Shown here piece by piece: positions 15,712 to 24,937 of a stretch of 58,673 bases of DNA (position 1 is the first letter of the stretch; each line of letters begins with the position of its first letter). The notes below the pieces were generated by a model. It saw only the letters and a list, made by a program, of their open reading frames with translations. It was not told where the DNA came from and did not search any database. Origin of the DNA: Actinomadura hibisca NBRC 15177 (lineage in GTDB: Bacteria; Actinomycetota; Actinomycetes; Streptosporangiales; Streptosporangiaceae). The DNA lies in NCBI RefSeq assembly GCF_001552635.1, contig NZ_BCRO01000081.1:1-58673 (forward strand). The letters are read 5' to 3'. The position numbers were made by a program, and so were the translations under genes.

Positions 15712-16188
15712 GTGAGGGAGATCCGTTACGTCCGGGGCGACGCCACCTCGCCGCAGGCGAAGGGCGTGAAGGTGGTCGCCCATGTCTGCAACGACCTGGG
15801 CGGATGGGGCAAGGGCTTCGTGCTGGAGATCTCGCGCCGCTGGCCGGAGCCGGAGGCCGACTACCGGGCCTGGCACCGTGACCGGGCGCGCAACGACTTC
15901 GGGCTGGGCGCGGTGCGGTTCGTGCGGGTGGAGCCGTACATCTGGGTCGCCAACATGGTCGGGCAGCGCGGTATGAAGCGCGGCAGCAAGGGCGTGCCGA
16001 TCCGCTACGACGCGCTGGGCCGCTGCCTGGCCGCTTTGGGGGACGAGGCCCTGGAGTTGGGGGCGTCGGTGCACATGCCGCGCATCGGCTGCGGCCTGGC
16101 GGGCGGCAAGTGGTCGCAGGTGGAGCCGCTGATCGAGGAGCGTCTGAGCGGCCGGGAGGTGCCCGTCACCGTCTACGACTTCGACTGA
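15712..16188 (+). CDS. Macro-domain protein (ADP-ribose-binding/phosphatase-like)
   Basis: 158 aa from GTG 15712, with AGGG ten bases upstream; an ATG at 15676 gives a 170-aa form without a ribosome site. It has the macro fold pattern: IRYVRGDATSP, VVAHVCNDLGGWGKGFVLEI in the ligand loop, and HMPRIGCGLAGGKWSQVEPL near the end. This is the Poa1/ALC1-like group, able to bind or hydrolyse ADP-ribose 1''-phosphate or ADP-ribosyl groups. It is divergent from the beta-helix/AAA+ gene, with about 110 bp shared upstream. Confidence 0.88.
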   Translation: MREIRYVRGDATSPQAKGVKVVAHVCNDLGGWGKGFVLEISRRWPEPEADYRAWHRDRARNDFGLGAVRFVRVEPYIWVANMVGQRGMKRGSKGVPIRYDALGRCLAALGDEALELGASVHMPRIGCGLAGGKWSQVEPLIEERLSGREVPVTVYDFD

Positions 16189-16194
16189 AGGGGG

Positions 16195-16227
16195 AGGCGG
16201 CCCCGAGCGGGGGACCCGGGGCCGCCT
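16195..16227. terminator. Bidirectional terminator between convergent genes
   Basis: AGGCGGCCCCG (16195-16205) with its exact complement CGGGGCCGCCT (16217-16227) around an 11-base loop. It sits between the stops of the macro-domain gene and the secreted protein gene. No long T-run. Confidence 0.7.
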
Positions 16228-16230
16228 GGC

Positions 16231-16707
16231 TCACTTCTTCGGCGCGCGGACGAGCTTGGCGGTGCGCGTGTTCCCGTCGCGCTGGCCCACCACGATCACC
16301 CGGTCACCGGTCGCCAGCGCGGCCACCGACGACTTCGCGCCCTTCTTGCCCACGCGGGTCTTGGCGTCGGTCGTCCACTGCCAGGTCACGCCGTCCTCAC
16401 TCTTGACGGTCAGCGTCGCGCCGGACTTGGCGGTGAGCTGGCCGCGCTGCCAGGTGCGCAGCGTGAACTTGCCGTCCTTGGCCTTGACGGTCGCCTCGCC
16501 GTGCACGCCGCGCTGGCCCCAACGGGCCAGCTTGTGCTTGCCCTTGGCGTCGCCCGGATGGCGGTTGGCGCGGTCGTGCCGCTCGCTCGCCGACGGGGAC
16601 GGGGCGGGCGACGGGTTGGCCGCCGCGGGAACGGCCAGGTAGAGGCCCAAGCCGAGCAGGCTGGCGGCGCCGACGCCGGCGGCCACGGTCTTCTTGTTCG
16701 CTCTCAT
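16231..16707 (-). CDS. Secreted basic protein
   Basis: 158 aa from ATG 16707. MRANKKTVAAGVGAASLLGL and the following VPAAANPSP form a signal peptide with an Ala-x-Ala cleavage site near residue 30. A Ser/Pro/His-rich linker and a beta-rich domain follow (TLTVKSEDGVTWQWTTD, RVGKKGAKSSVAALATGDRV, a pattern like small OB/DUF5666-type secreted domains). No lipobox cysteine. Its stop lies 4 bp from the terminator. Likely extracellular; function unknown. Confidence 0.75.
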   Translation of the reverse strand: MRANKKTVAAGVGAASLLGLGLYLAVPAAANPSPAPSPSASERHDRANRHPGDAKGKHKLARWGQRGVHGEATVKAKDGKFTLRTWQRGQLTAKSGATLTVKSEDGVTWQWTTDAKTRVGKKGAKSSVAALATGDRVIVVGQRDGNTRTAKLVRAPKK

Positions 16708-16764
16708 GGCAAGTACCAAACCAGACGGACCTGAACGGAACCTGAGAGCCAGGCGAGAGTCCGT

Positions 16765-17547
16765 TCAGGCATCGCGGCGGCGCATCGACGTGCGGGCGGC
16801 CACCGTCGCGGCGACGGCCCACGCGACCAGGATCGCCAGGCCGGCGGCGGGCGCGTACGGGCTGTCCTCGCCGTTCATGAAGTAGCGCCCGGCGGCGGAC
16901 GGCAGCGCGTCGCCCACGTGCCGCACCAGCGGCACGCCCGCGTTGGTCAGCAACATCGGCAGCGCCATCAGCAGCAGGAACGAGAGCGTCAGCGTGGCCG
17001 CCGTGCTGCGCAGCAGCGCGCCCACGCCCAGCATGAACACGCTGATCAGCGCCAGGTACGCGCCGATCGCCAGCGAGTCGCCGAGGGTCTGCGCGAGCGT
17101 CGTGCGTCCCCACTCGCCCATCAGCACGGACGCGACGGCGGTGCCGGTCAGGCCCAGCAGGACGCCCAGCGGGAACACGACGGCGGTCACCACGGCGGCC
17201 TTGGCCGCCAGGACGCGGCCGCGCGGCGGCACCGCCTGGAGGGTGGTGCGGATCGAGCCGGTCGCGTACTCGCCGGTGATCGTCAGGATGGCCAGGCCCA
17301 GCACCACGAACTGGACGATGTCGATCGCCGCCACCACCAGGTCGCTGGTGACCAGCACGCCCGGGTCGTCCTGGGTCAGCTCGTTGGTGTTGTCGTGCAC
17401 GGTGTCGGTGGCCAGGATCGAGGTCATCAGGCCGCACAGCGCGAACGCGCCCGCCAGCGTCCACCAGGTGGAACGCAGCGACCAGAGCTTGGTCCACTCG
17501 GCGGCGACCGCGCCGGGCAGCCCGCCGTCGCGGGGTCGGGAGGTCAT
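16765..17547 (-). CDS. ABC-2 type transporter permease
   Basis: 260 aa from ATG 17547, which overlaps the upstream ATPase stop (ATGA). It has about six hydrophobic segments, beginning EWTKLWSLRSTWWTLAGAFA, and the charged loop GEYATGSIRTTLQAVPPRG typical of ABC-2 permeases. It should form the membrane part of an exporter with the ATPase at 17544-18458. Substrate unknown. Confidence 0.88.
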   Translation of the reverse strand: MTSRPRDGGLPGAVAAEWTKLWSLRSTWWTLAGAFALCGLMTSILATDTVHDNTNELTQDDPGVLVTSDLVVAAIDIVQFVVLGLAILTITGEYATGSIRTTLQAVPPRGRVLAAKAAVVTAVVFPLGVLLGLTGTAVASVLMGEWGRTTLAQTLGDSLAIGAYLALISVFMLGVGALLRSTAATLTLSFLLLMALPMLLTNAGVPLVRHVGDALPSAAGRYFMNGEDSPYAPAAGLAILVAWAVAATVAARTSMRRRDA

Positions 17548-18458
17548 CGCGCGTCCGCCTTCCCGCGCACGCCGTACTCGACGCTGCCGCCGGTGAGTTC
17601 CATGTACGCCTCCTCCAGGGACGCCGCCTGCGGGCTGAGTTCGAGGACGGGGACGCCGAGCTCGTGGCAGAGCATCCCGAGGCGCTCGATCGGCACGCCG
17701 GAGATCGTCAACGTGTCGGGCCCGGTGCGCCGGATGTCGGCGTCGGGCAGGTGCGGGGGCAGCAGGTCGGCGCGGGGGCTGCGCAGCCGCACCGCGTTGC
17801 GGGAGCTGCGCGCGATCACCTCGGCGACCGGCGCGTCCGCGATCAGCCGGCCCTTGCCGATCACCACCAGGCGGTCGGCGGTCAGCTCCATCTCGCTCAT
17901 CAGGTGGCTGGAGACGAACACGGTGCGGCCCTCGGCGGCCAGCGTGCGCATCAGCCGCCGGACCCACAACACGCCGTCGGGGTCCAGGCCGTTGACCGGC
18001 TCGTCGAACAGCAGCACGCGGGGGTCGCCCAGCAGCGCGCCCGCGATGCCGAGGCGCTGGCCCATGCCGAGCGAGAACGTCCCGGCGCGGCGGCGCGCCA
18101 CCGCCGCGAGGCCCACCGTCTCCAGGGCCTCGTCCACGCGGGCGGTCGGGATGCCGTTGCTGCGCGCCAGCGCCACCAGGTGGGCGCGGGCCGACCGGCC
18201 CGGGTGCAGCGCCTTGGCGTCCAGCAGCGCCCCGACCTCGCGCAGCGGGTGCGGGAAGGCCGCGTAGGGGCGGCCGTCGATCAGCGCGGTGCCCGACGTC
18301 GGCCGGTCCAGGCCGAGGATCATGCGCATGGTGGTGGACTTGCCCGCGCCGTTGGGGCCGAGGAAGCCGGTGATCTTGCCCGGTTCCACCGTCAGCGTCA
18401 GGTCGTGCACGGCGGTCTTGTCGCCGTAGCGCTTGGTGAGCTCACGCAACTCGATCAT
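17544..18458 (-). CDS. ABC transporter ATP-binding protein
   Basis: 304 aa. Walker A GPNGAGKST near residue 35, Q-loop region, signature FSLGMGQRLGIAGAL, Walker B VLLFDEPVNGLDPDG and the switch histidine VSSHLMSE. The C-terminal 80 residues resemble the regulatory tail of drug/antibiotic-type ABC-2 ATPases. It is divergent from the holin-like fusion gene with inverted repeats between them. Coupled to the permease downstream. Confidence 0.92.
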   Translation of the reverse strand: MIELRELTKRYGDKTAVHDLTLTVEPGKITGFLGPNGAGKSTTMRMILGLDRPTSGTALIDGRPYAAFPHPLREVGALLDAKALHPGRSARAHLVALARSNGIPTARVDEALETVGLAAVARRRAGTFSLGMGQRLGIAGALLGDPRVLLFDEPVNGLDPDGVLWVRRLMRTLAAEGRTVFVSSHLMSEMELTADRLVVIGKGRLIADAPVAEVIARSSRNAVRLRSPRADLLPPHLPDADIRRTGPDTLTISGVPIERLGMLCHELGVPVLELSPQAASLEEAYMELTGGSVEYGVRGKADAR

Positions 18459-18522
18459 GGGTGTGACGCTAGGGAGCGGGACGGGCCCGGCGCAGTGCCC
18501 GAACGTCTGGGACCGACCCCGA

Positions 18523-18570
18523 CTTTCGTCAGGGCGGCCTTGCCAGGAACTGGCACACCGTTGACGAAAG
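18523..18570. promoter_or_regulatory. Nested inverted repeats between divergent genes
   Basis: Outer dyad CTTTCGTCA (18523-18531) and TGACGAAAG (18562-18570), spacer 30; inner dyad TGCCAG (18541-18546) and CTGGCA (18550-18555). They lie in the 143-bp divergent promoter region and look like operators. The bound regulator is not known. Confidence 0.5.
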
Positions 18571-18601
18571 CGCAGGTCGATGGCCTGATTTACTCGATGG
18601 C

Positions 18602-20677
18602 ATGATCACCGAGCCCGCCGGGCGCCGCCGGCGGCGGCTGGCCGGGCGGCTGCTGCGCGGCCGCCGGCCCCGCCCCGGCGACCTGCTCAGGCTGCTGTGG
18701 AACTGGCTGGCGGGCGTGCCGGTGCTCGGCGCGATCATCGCGTTGCGCGGCGGCATCGAGGCCGACGGGCCCGGCTGGGTGGTGCTGGCCGCGCTGGTGC
18801 TGGCGCTGGTCAACGCCGTGCTGCTGCCGGTGCTGAACCTGCTGGCGGTCGCGCTGAGCTGGTTCGGGGTGTTCGCCATCGGGCTGCTGGCCCAGGCGGT
18901 GACGACCTACGCGGGGCTGCTGCTGGCGCCCGGCATCCACGTGAACGGCTTCTGGGAGGCGCTCGTCGCGTCGTGGTTGTACGCGCTGGCCGCCACCGTG
19001 CTGGGCTGGTTGTTGTCGGTGGACTCCGAGGACGCCTTCCTCGCCCACTGCGTCCGGCAGGCGACCCGGGGCCGCCGCGCCGTCGAGCCCGGCGACGTGC
19101 CGGGCGTGCTGTTCGTGCAGCTCGACGGCGTCCCGAAACCGGTGCTGGACTGGGCGTTGCGGGCCGGGAACCTGCCGACGCTGGCGCGCTGGACCCGCTC
19201 GGGCGGCCACCGCGTGACCGGCTGGACGGCGCGCGTGCCCTCCACCACGCCGGTGTCGCAGGCCGGGCTGCTGCACGGCACCACCGAGGGCATCCCGGCG
19301 TTCCGCTGGTACGAGAAGAAGGCCGACCGCACGATGGTCGCCAACCGGCCGCGCGACGCCGCCGAGATCGAGGCGCGCATCTCCGACGGGCGCGGGCTGC
19401 TGGCCGACGACGGGGTGAGCGTCAGCAACCTGTTCTCCGGGGACGCGCAGGTCAGGCTGCTGGCGATGAGCGGCGTCGGCGACCGCGCCGAGGGCGGGCT
19501 CGGCCCGTCGGCGTCCTACGCGTCGTTCTTCACCCACCCGTACGGGTTCAGCCGCGCGCTGATCCTCACCGTCGGCGAGATGATCAAGGAGCTGTACCAG
19601 GGGCGGAGCCAGCGGGTGCGGGGCGTGGAGCCGCGCATCCGGCGCGGCGGCTCGTACGTGCTGCTGCGCGGCGTCACCAACGTGATGTTGCGCGACCTGA
19701 ACATGGCGCTGGTCACCGAGCAGCTCATGCGCGGCGCGAAGGCGGTCTACGTGGACTTCGTGGACTACGACGAGATCGCCCACCACGCCGGGCCGGTGCG
19801 CCCGGAGTCGATGCGCTCGCTGGACGGCCTGGACCGCGTGCTCGGCCAGCTCGAACGCGTCGCCGGGCAGGCCCCGCGCCCCTACCACCTGGTCGTGCTG
19901 TCCGACCACGGGCAGAGCCAGGGCGCGACGTTCCGGCAACGCTTCGGCGCGCCGCTGGAGGACGTCGTCCGCGACCTGATGGGCGGCGCGCCGAGCGTTG
20001 CGGCCGGGACCGGGCCGGTGGAGGAGTGGGGGCCGGTCAACACCTTCCTCGCCCAGCTCACCCGGCAGCACAGCGTCAGCGCCGAACTGGCCCGCCGCAT
20101 CCTGGGGGACCGCGCCGAGACCGGCCTCGGCCCGCAGGAGGTCCCCGACGCCGCGGACCGCCCCGAGCTGACGGTGTTCGGATCGGGCAACCTCGGCCTG
20201 ATCTACTTCCCCCGCCATCCGGGGCGGCTGACCTTCGAAGATGTGGAGCGCCTGTGGCCCGGCCTGGTCGCGGGGCTGGCCTCGCATCCCGGCGTCGGGT
20301 TCCTGGTGATGGACTCGGCGCTGGAGGGGCCGATGGCGATCGGGCACGCGGGCATCCGGTACCTGCGGGACGGGCGGCTGGACGGGACCGACCCGCTGGC
20401 CGCGCTCCCCGCGAACGCGGCCGACGACCTGCTGCGCGTCTCCGGCCTCGATCATGCCCCCGACATCTACGTCGGCAGCGTGTACGACCCTTCGACGGGC
20501 GAGGTGGCGGCGTTCGAGGAGCTGGTGGGCAACCACGGCGGCCTGGGCGGCTGGCAGACCGAGGCGATGCTCGTGCACCCCGCCGACTGGCCGCTGCCCG
20601 ACGAGCCGCTGGTGGGGGCGGAGGCGGTGCACCGGGTGCTGGTCGGCTGGCTGGAGAGGCTGGGGCACCGGACGTGA
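18602..20677 (+). CDS. Holin-like membrane domain fused to an alkaline-phosphatase-superfamily phosphodiesterase
   Basis: 691 aa. Residues about 25-145 hold four hydrophobic segments (VVLAALVLALVNAVLLPVLN, then FGVFAIGLLAQAV, and GFWEALVASWLYALAATVLG) matching the phage holin 4_2-like superfamily. From about 165 comes a type I phosphodiesterase/nucleotide pyrophosphatase domain: VLFVQLDGVPKPVL with the metal-binding Asp, the threonine nucleophile region VPSTTPVSQAGLLHG, DFVDYDEIAHHAG and VVLSDHGQSQG. The lipid- or nucleotide-linked substrate is unknown. It is coupled by GTGA overlap to the metallo-hydrolase downstream. No clear ribosome site before ATG 18602. Confidence 0.88.
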   Translation: MITEPAGRRRRRLAGRLLRGRRPRPGDLLRLLWNWLAGVPVLGAIIALRGGIEADGPGWVVLAALVLALVNAVLLPVLNLLAVALSWFGVFAIGLLAQAVTTYAGLLLAPGIHVNGFWEALVASWLYALAATVLGWLLSVDSEDAFLAHCVRQATRGRRAVEPGDVPGVLFVQLDGVPKPVLDWALRAGNLPTLARWTRSGGHRVTGWTARVPSTTPVSQAGLLHGTTEGIPAFRWYEKKADRTMVANRPRDAAEIEARISDGRGLLADDGVSVSNLFSGDAQVRLLAMSGVGDRAEGGLGPSASYASFFTHPYGFSRALILTVGEMIKELYQGRSQRVRGVEPRIRRGGSYVLLRGVTNVMLRDLNMALVTEQLMRGAKAVYVDFVDYDEIAHHAGPVRPESMRSLDGLDRVLGQLERVAGQAPRPYHLVVLSDHGQSQGATFRQRFGAPLEDVVRDLMGGAPSVAAGTGPVEEWGPVNTFLAQLTRQHSVSAELARRILGDRAETGLGPQEVPDAADRPELTVFGSGNLGLIYFPRHPGRLTFEDVERLWPGLVAGLASHPGVGFLVMDSALEGPMAIGHAGIRYLRDGRLDGTDPLAALPANAADDLLRVSGLDHAPDIYVGSVYDPSTGEVAAFEELVGNHGGLGGWQTEAMLVHPADWPLPDEPLVGAEAVHRVLVGWLERLGHRT

Positions 20678-21429
20678 ACATCACCTGGTGGGGGCACAGC
20701 ACCGCCACGATCGAGGACCGGGGCGTGCGGCTGCTGACCGATCCGGTGCTGACCGGCCGTCTGGGGCACCTGCGGCGTCGCCGGGGACCGGCTCCGGGTG
20801 GGGCGGCGCTGCGTGCGGACGCGGTGCTGATCTCGCACCTGCACGCTGATCACCTGCATGTTCCGTCGTTGCGGCGGCTGCCGGAGACGACCGTGCTATT
20901 GGCCCCGCGTGGCGCGCGGGCGTTCCTAGAGGCCGTCGCGCCGGAGCTGGCGCCGAGGTGCGTGGAGCTGGCCGCCGGGGAGCAGGTGCCGATGGGCGGG
21001 CTGACGGTGCGGGCGGTCCCGGCGGCGCACGACGGGGGGCGTACGCCCTGGTCGAAGCACCATGCGGACACCGTGGGCTACGTGGTCAGCGGTGATCGCA
21101 CGGTGTGGTTCGCGGGGGACACGGACCTGTTCGACGGGATGGCGGGGCTCGGCGCGCTGGACGTCGCGCTGGTGCCGGTCGGGGGCTGGGGGCCGAGCCT
21201 GGGGCCGGGGCATCTGGACCCGAGGCGCGCGGCCGAGGCGGTGCGGCGGGCCGCGCCTGCCGTGGCGGTGCCGATCCACTACGGGACGTTGTGGCCGGTC
21301 GGGCTGGAACGGGTGCGGCCGGGCCTGTTCCTGGGTCCGGAGGACGACTTCGTGCGGTACGCGGCGGAGAGCGCGCCCGGCACCGAGGTGCGCGTCCTGG
21401 CGCCGGGCGAGGCGATCACGCTGGACTGA
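20674..21429 (+). CDS. MBL-fold metallo-hydrolase, UlaG-like
   Basis: 251 aa from GTG 20674, overlapping the upstream stop. It has the metal motif SHLHADHLH (HxHxDH), then an aspartate in WFAGDTDLF and a histidine in AVPIHYGTLWP. The N-terminal VNITWWGHSTATIED matches the L-ascorbate-6-phosphate lactonase/UlaG-like group of the superfamily. Coupling to the phosphodiesterase suggests consecutive hydrolytic steps. It ends 7 bp from the convergent RecQ gene. Confidence 0.9.
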   Translation: MNITWWGHSTATIEDRGVRLLTDPVLTGRLGHLRRRRGPAPGGAALRADAVLISHLHADHLHVPSLRRLPETTVLLAPRGARAFLEAVAPELAPRCVELAAGEQVPMGGLTVRAVPAAHDGGRTPWSKHHADTVGYVVSGDRTVWFAGDTDLFDGMAGLGALDVALVPVGGWGPSLGPGHLDPRRAAEAVRRAAPAVAVPIHYGTLWPVGLERVRPGLFLGPEDDFVRYAAESAPGTEVRVLAPGEAITLD

Positions 21430-21436
21430 GGGGCCC

Positions 21437-23599
21437 TCAGTCGTAGTAGCCGTCGTCGTAGAAGTCGGGCTCCGGGGGCAGGCCGGGGTCGTCATCGTCG
21501 TGGACGGCGGGCCGGGGCGCGGGCGGGGTGGCGGACGAGGCGGACCGCTTGGCGGCGGGCCGTCGATCAGCCGCCGGAGCCGAGCCGCTCGACGTGGGCG
21601 TGCCACCTGACGTGGACGAACCGCCTGGTGTGGAAGCACCACCCGACGCGGATGAACCGCCCGCCGGGGCCGTGCCGCCCGACGTGGACGCGCTGCCTGG
21701 CGTGGCCGAGCCACCCGATGCGGACGAGCCGCCCGACGCCGGTGCGCCGCCCTCGGCGTCGAACTCCGCCAGCGCCTCCAGCACCTGCTCGCCGTACTTC
21801 GCCAGCTTGTTCTCGCCGATGCCGCTGATCGAGCCCAGCTCCGCCAGCGACGCGGGGCGTGCGGTCGCGATCTCGCGCAGCGTCGCGTCGTGGAAGATCA
21901 CGTACGCCGGGACGCCCTGCTCCTTGGCGGTCGCGCCGCGCCAGGAGCGCAGCCGCTCGAACAGCGGCGCCAGCTCGGCCGGCATGTCCACCGGGGCCTT
22001 GCGCTCGCGCGCGGCCCGCGTCGTCTTGGGCGCGGCGGCGCGCTCGGGGTCGCGGCGCATCATGACCTTGCGCTTGCCGCCCAGCACCTCGCCGCTGGCG
22101 TCGGTCAGCACCAGCGAGCCGTAGTTGCTCTCCACCGCCAGCAACCCCTGCGCCAGCAGTTGGCGCACGATGCCGCGCCACTGGCCCTCGCTCCAGTCGG
22201 CGCCCTTGCCGAAGACGTTCAACGCGTCGTGGTCGAACTGGATGATCTTGGCGTTCTTCTTGCCGCGCACGATGTCGATGATGTGCCCGGCGCCGAACTT
22301 CTGGCGGCGCTCGCGGTCCAGCCGCCACACCGCCGACAGTGCCATCTGCGCGGGCAGCGTGCCGTCCCAGGTCTCGGGCGGCGTCAGGCAGGTGTCGCAG
22401 TTGCCGCAGGGCTCGCCGGACTGGCCGAAGTAGTTCAGCAGTTGCACGCGGCGGCACTCGACGGTCTCGCACAGCGCCAGCATCGCGTCCAGGTGCTGGG
22501 AGAGCCGCCGCCGGTGCGCGGCGTCGCCCTCCGAGCCGTCGATCATCTTGCGCTGCTGGACGACGTCGTTGAGCCCGTAGGCCAGCCACGCGGTGGACGG
22601 CAGCCCGTCGCGGCCCGCGCGGCCGGTCTCCTGGTAGTAGCCCTCGACCGACTTGGGCAGGTCGAGGTGGGCCACGAACCGCACGTCGGGCTTGTCGATG
22701 CCCATGCCGAACGCGATGGTCGCGACCATGACCAGGCCGTCCTCGCGCAGGAACCGCGCCTGGTTGGCGGCGCGGACCCGGGCGTCCAGGCCCGCGTGGT
22801 AGGGCAGCGCCGGGATGTCGTTCGAGGTCAGGAACTCGGCGGTCTTCTCCACCGAGTTGCGCGACAGGCAGTAGACGATGCCCGCGTCCCCGGCGTGCTC
22901 GGTGCGCAGCAGTTGCAGGAGTTGACGCTTGGCGTCGGTCTTGGGCTCGATGCGGTACTGGATGTTGGGCCGGTCGAAGCTGGCCACGAAGTGCCGCGCC
23001 TCGGTCAGGTCGAGCCGGGTGGCGATCTCCTCGCGGGTCGCCTGCGTGGCGGTCGCGGTGAGCGCGATGCGCGGCACCTCCGGCCAGCGCTCGTGCAGGT
23101 GCGACAACATGAGGTAGTCGGGCCGGAAGTCGTGCCCCCACTGCGACACGCAGTGCGCCTCGTCGATGGCGAACAGCGAGATGGAGGCGCGGTCCAGCAA
23201 CTCGACGGTCTGCCCGAGGCGCAGCCGCTCGGGCGCGAGGTAGAGCAGGTCCAGCTCCCCGGCGACGAGCTGGGCCTCGGTGACGCGGCGCTCGTCGAAG
23301 TCCTGGGTGGAGTTGAGGAACCCGGCGCGCACGCCCACGTTGCGCAGCGCGTCGACCTGGTCCTGCATCAGCGCGATCAGCGGCGAGATGACGACGCCGG
23401 TGCCCTTCCGGACCAGCGCGGGGATCTGGTAGCAGAGCGACTTGCCGCCGCCGGTCGGCATCAGGACCAGCGCGTCCCGCCCGGCCACCACGTGGTCGAT
23501 GATCTCCTGCTGGTCCCCGCGGAAGGCGTCGTAGCCGAAGACGCGGCTCAGCGTCTCCAGCGCTTCGGACACCTCGGGGGCGTTCGCGGGGGAAGTCAT
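21437..23599 (-). CDS. recQ: RecQ-family ATP-dependent DNA helicase
   Basis: 720 aa. Motif I MPTGGGKSLCYQIPA (about 47-61), DEAH box in FAIDEAHCVSQWGHDFRPDY, motif VI GRAGRDG, and the zinc-binding set CETVECRRVQLLNYFGQ plus CGNCDTC. An HRDC domain at about 560-640 follows (LRSWRGATAKEQGVPAYVIF). The last 80 residues are a Ser/Gly/Pro/Thr low-complexity tail with SGGSS-like units, longer than in E. coli RecQ (609 aa). Role in recombination and fork repair. Clear call. Confidence 0.95.
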   Translation of the reverse strand: MTSPANAPEVSEALETLSRVFGYDAFRGDQQEIIDHVVAGRDALVLMPTGGGKSLCYQIPALVRKGTGVVISPLIALMQDQVDALRNVGVRAGFLNSTQDFDERRVTEAQLVAGELDLLYLAPERLRLGQTVELLDRASISLFAIDEAHCVSQWGHDFRPDYLMLSHLHERWPEVPRIALTATATQATREEIATRLDLTEARHFVASFDRPNIQYRIEPKTDAKRQLLQLLRTEHAGDAGIVYCLSRNSVEKTAEFLTSNDIPALPYHAGLDARVRAANQARFLREDGLVMVATIAFGMGIDKPDVRFVAHLDLPKSVEGYYQETGRAGRDGLPSTAWLAYGLNDVVQQRKMIDGSEGDAAHRRRLSQHLDAMLALCETVECRRVQLLNYFGQSGEPCGNCDTCLTPPETWDGTLPAQMALSAVWRLDRERRQKFGAGHIIDIVRGKKNAKIIQFDHDALNVFGKGADWSEGQWRGIVRQLLAQGLLAVESNYGSLVLTDASGEVLGGKRKVMMRRDPERAAAPKTTRAARERKAPVDMPAELAPLFERLRSWRGATAKEQGVPAYVIFHDATLREIATARPASLAELGSISGIGENKLAKYGEQVLEALAEFDAEGGAPASGGSSASGGSATPGSASTSGGTAPAGGSSASGGASTPGGSSTSGGTPTSSGSAPAADRRPAAKRSASSATPPAPRPAVHDDDDPGLPPEPDFYDDGYYD

Positions 23600-23652
23600 C
23601 GCGCCATACTACGAACACCCGGTGACGTTCCGGGTCCGGATGGGCGACGGCG

Positions 23653-24306
23653 TCAGAGGGAGTCGATCTTTTCGGGGGTCAGGTCGGCCAGATCGTCGGC
23701 CACGTAGGCGGCCAGGGCCAGGGCGTCCTCGGCGGGCGGGTAGCGGGGGTGCGGGACGGCGATCACGCGCATCCCCGCGTTGTGCGCCGCGCGCAGGCCG
23801 TTGCTGGAGTCCTCGATCGCCACGCACTGCTCCGGCGGCGTGCCCAGGCGGGCGGCGGCCAGCAGGTAGCCGTCCGGGGCGGGCTTGCCGCGGTCGGCCT
23901 CCTCGGTGGAGACCGTCGCGCGGAACAGCCCGGCCACGCCCATCTCGCCGAGCACGAGGTCGATCAGCGCGCGGGGCGAGGAGCTGGCCAGGCCCAGCGT
24001 GCGATCGGACGCCAGCCGCCGGACCGCCCCGACCGCGCCCGGCAGCAGCGGCAGGTGCTCGGCGTAGCGGGCGCTCATCCGGTCGATGACCTGGTAGGCG
24101 ACGTCCTCGGGGTCCATGCCGCCGATCAGGTCCTCGGCCAGGTAGGCGGACCACTCCTCGGTGCTCATGCCCATCAGCCGCTCCTGCGAGTCGGCTTGCC
24201 AGTGGCCGCCGTGGTCGGCGACGAAGCCGCGGCGGACCTCCTCCCACACCGGCTCGGAGTCGATCAGCACCCCGTCCAGGTCGAACACCACCGCCCGCAC
24301 GGCCAT
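23653..24306 (-). CDS. HAD-superfamily phosphatase (beta-phosphoglucomutase-like)
   Basis: 217 aa from ATG 24306, preceded by GAGAGGAGG. Motif I VVFDLDGVLIDSE (nucleophile Asp), motif II ASSSPRALI, motif III lysine in RGKPAPDGYL and motif IV VAIEDSSNGLRAA. The cap domain is alpha-helical, as in phosphoglycolate phosphatase and beta-phosphoglucomutase relatives. Substrate cannot be told from sequence. Divergent from the small membrane protein at 24446. Confidence 0.9.
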   Translation of the reverse strand: MAVRAVVFDLDGVLIDSEPVWEEVRRGFVADHGGHWQADSQERLMGMSTEEWSAYLAEDLIGGMDPEDVAYQVIDRMSARYAEHLPLLPGAVGAVRRLASDRTLGLASSSPRALIDLVLGEMGVAGLFRATVSTEEADRGKPAPDGYLLAAARLGTPPEQCVAIEDSSNGLRAAHNAGMRVIAVPHPRYPPAEDALALAAYVADDLADLTPEKIDSL

Positions 24307-24445
24307 CGGGCCTCCTCTCACCCCAGCGATCACTGCCCGCCCGGCGACCGCGCAAAACCGTGCCGACCGGGACGGAGAAGCATGATCCAGTCGGGATCTG
24401 GCAGGGTGGTGGGCCTCCCGACCCCGCTGGAGAGGAGAACCGCAC

Positions 24446-24865
24446 ATGGTGTTGTTCCTGGGACTGGTCCTGGTCGGCGCGGCCGTCGCCGCCGCCGTGG
24501 GCGTCGCGCTGGCCGACGCCGGGCCGGTGACGCTGACGGTGTTCGGCGAGAACGTGCCCGGCGTCACCGAGGTCTGGCAGGTCTTCTTCGCCGGAGTCGC
24601 CGTCGCCGTGGTCTTCGTCGTCGGCATGATGATCACGTTCGTGGGCGCGGGGCGCTCGCGGCGGGCCCGTCGCGACCTGCGCGAGCTGCGCGCCGAGCAC
24701 GAGGATTCGCTGACCACGCTGGAGATGGAGAAGCGCCGCCTCCAGCAGGAGTTGGCGCACGCCCGCCGCGCCGACCCGGCCGCCGCGCGGCAGCGCACCC
24801 CCGCCGGGGCGGCCCCGCGTTCGCAGGTCACGGCCGCCTCGCCGTTCTTCGATCGTTCCGAGTGA
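24446..24865 (+). CDS. Small two-helix membrane protein with coiled-coil tail (LapA-like)
   Basis: 139 aa. Two hydrophobic segments at about 3-24 and 45-67 (VFFAGVAVAVVFVVGMMITF), then a charged coiled coil (RRDLRELRAEHEDSLTTLEM, EKRRLQQELAHARR) and a Ser/Pro tail. This is the layout of LapA/DUF1049-type proteins. A good ribosome site (GAGAGGAG) precedes ATG 24446. Function unknown; may tether an envelope complex. Confidence 0.72.
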   Translation: MVLFLGLVLVGAAVAAAVGVALADAGPVTLTVFGENVPGVTEVWQVFFAGVAVAVVFVVGMMITFVGAGRSRRARRDLRELRAEHEDSLTTLEMEKRRLQQELAHARRADPAAARQRTPAGAAPRSQVTAASPFFDRSE

Positions 24866-24937
24866 CCCTCCGGGCTCGTACCGGATGATGAGTCCCGGCG
24901 GGCGGATATCGCATCGCAGGGGGATGAAACCGGCACC

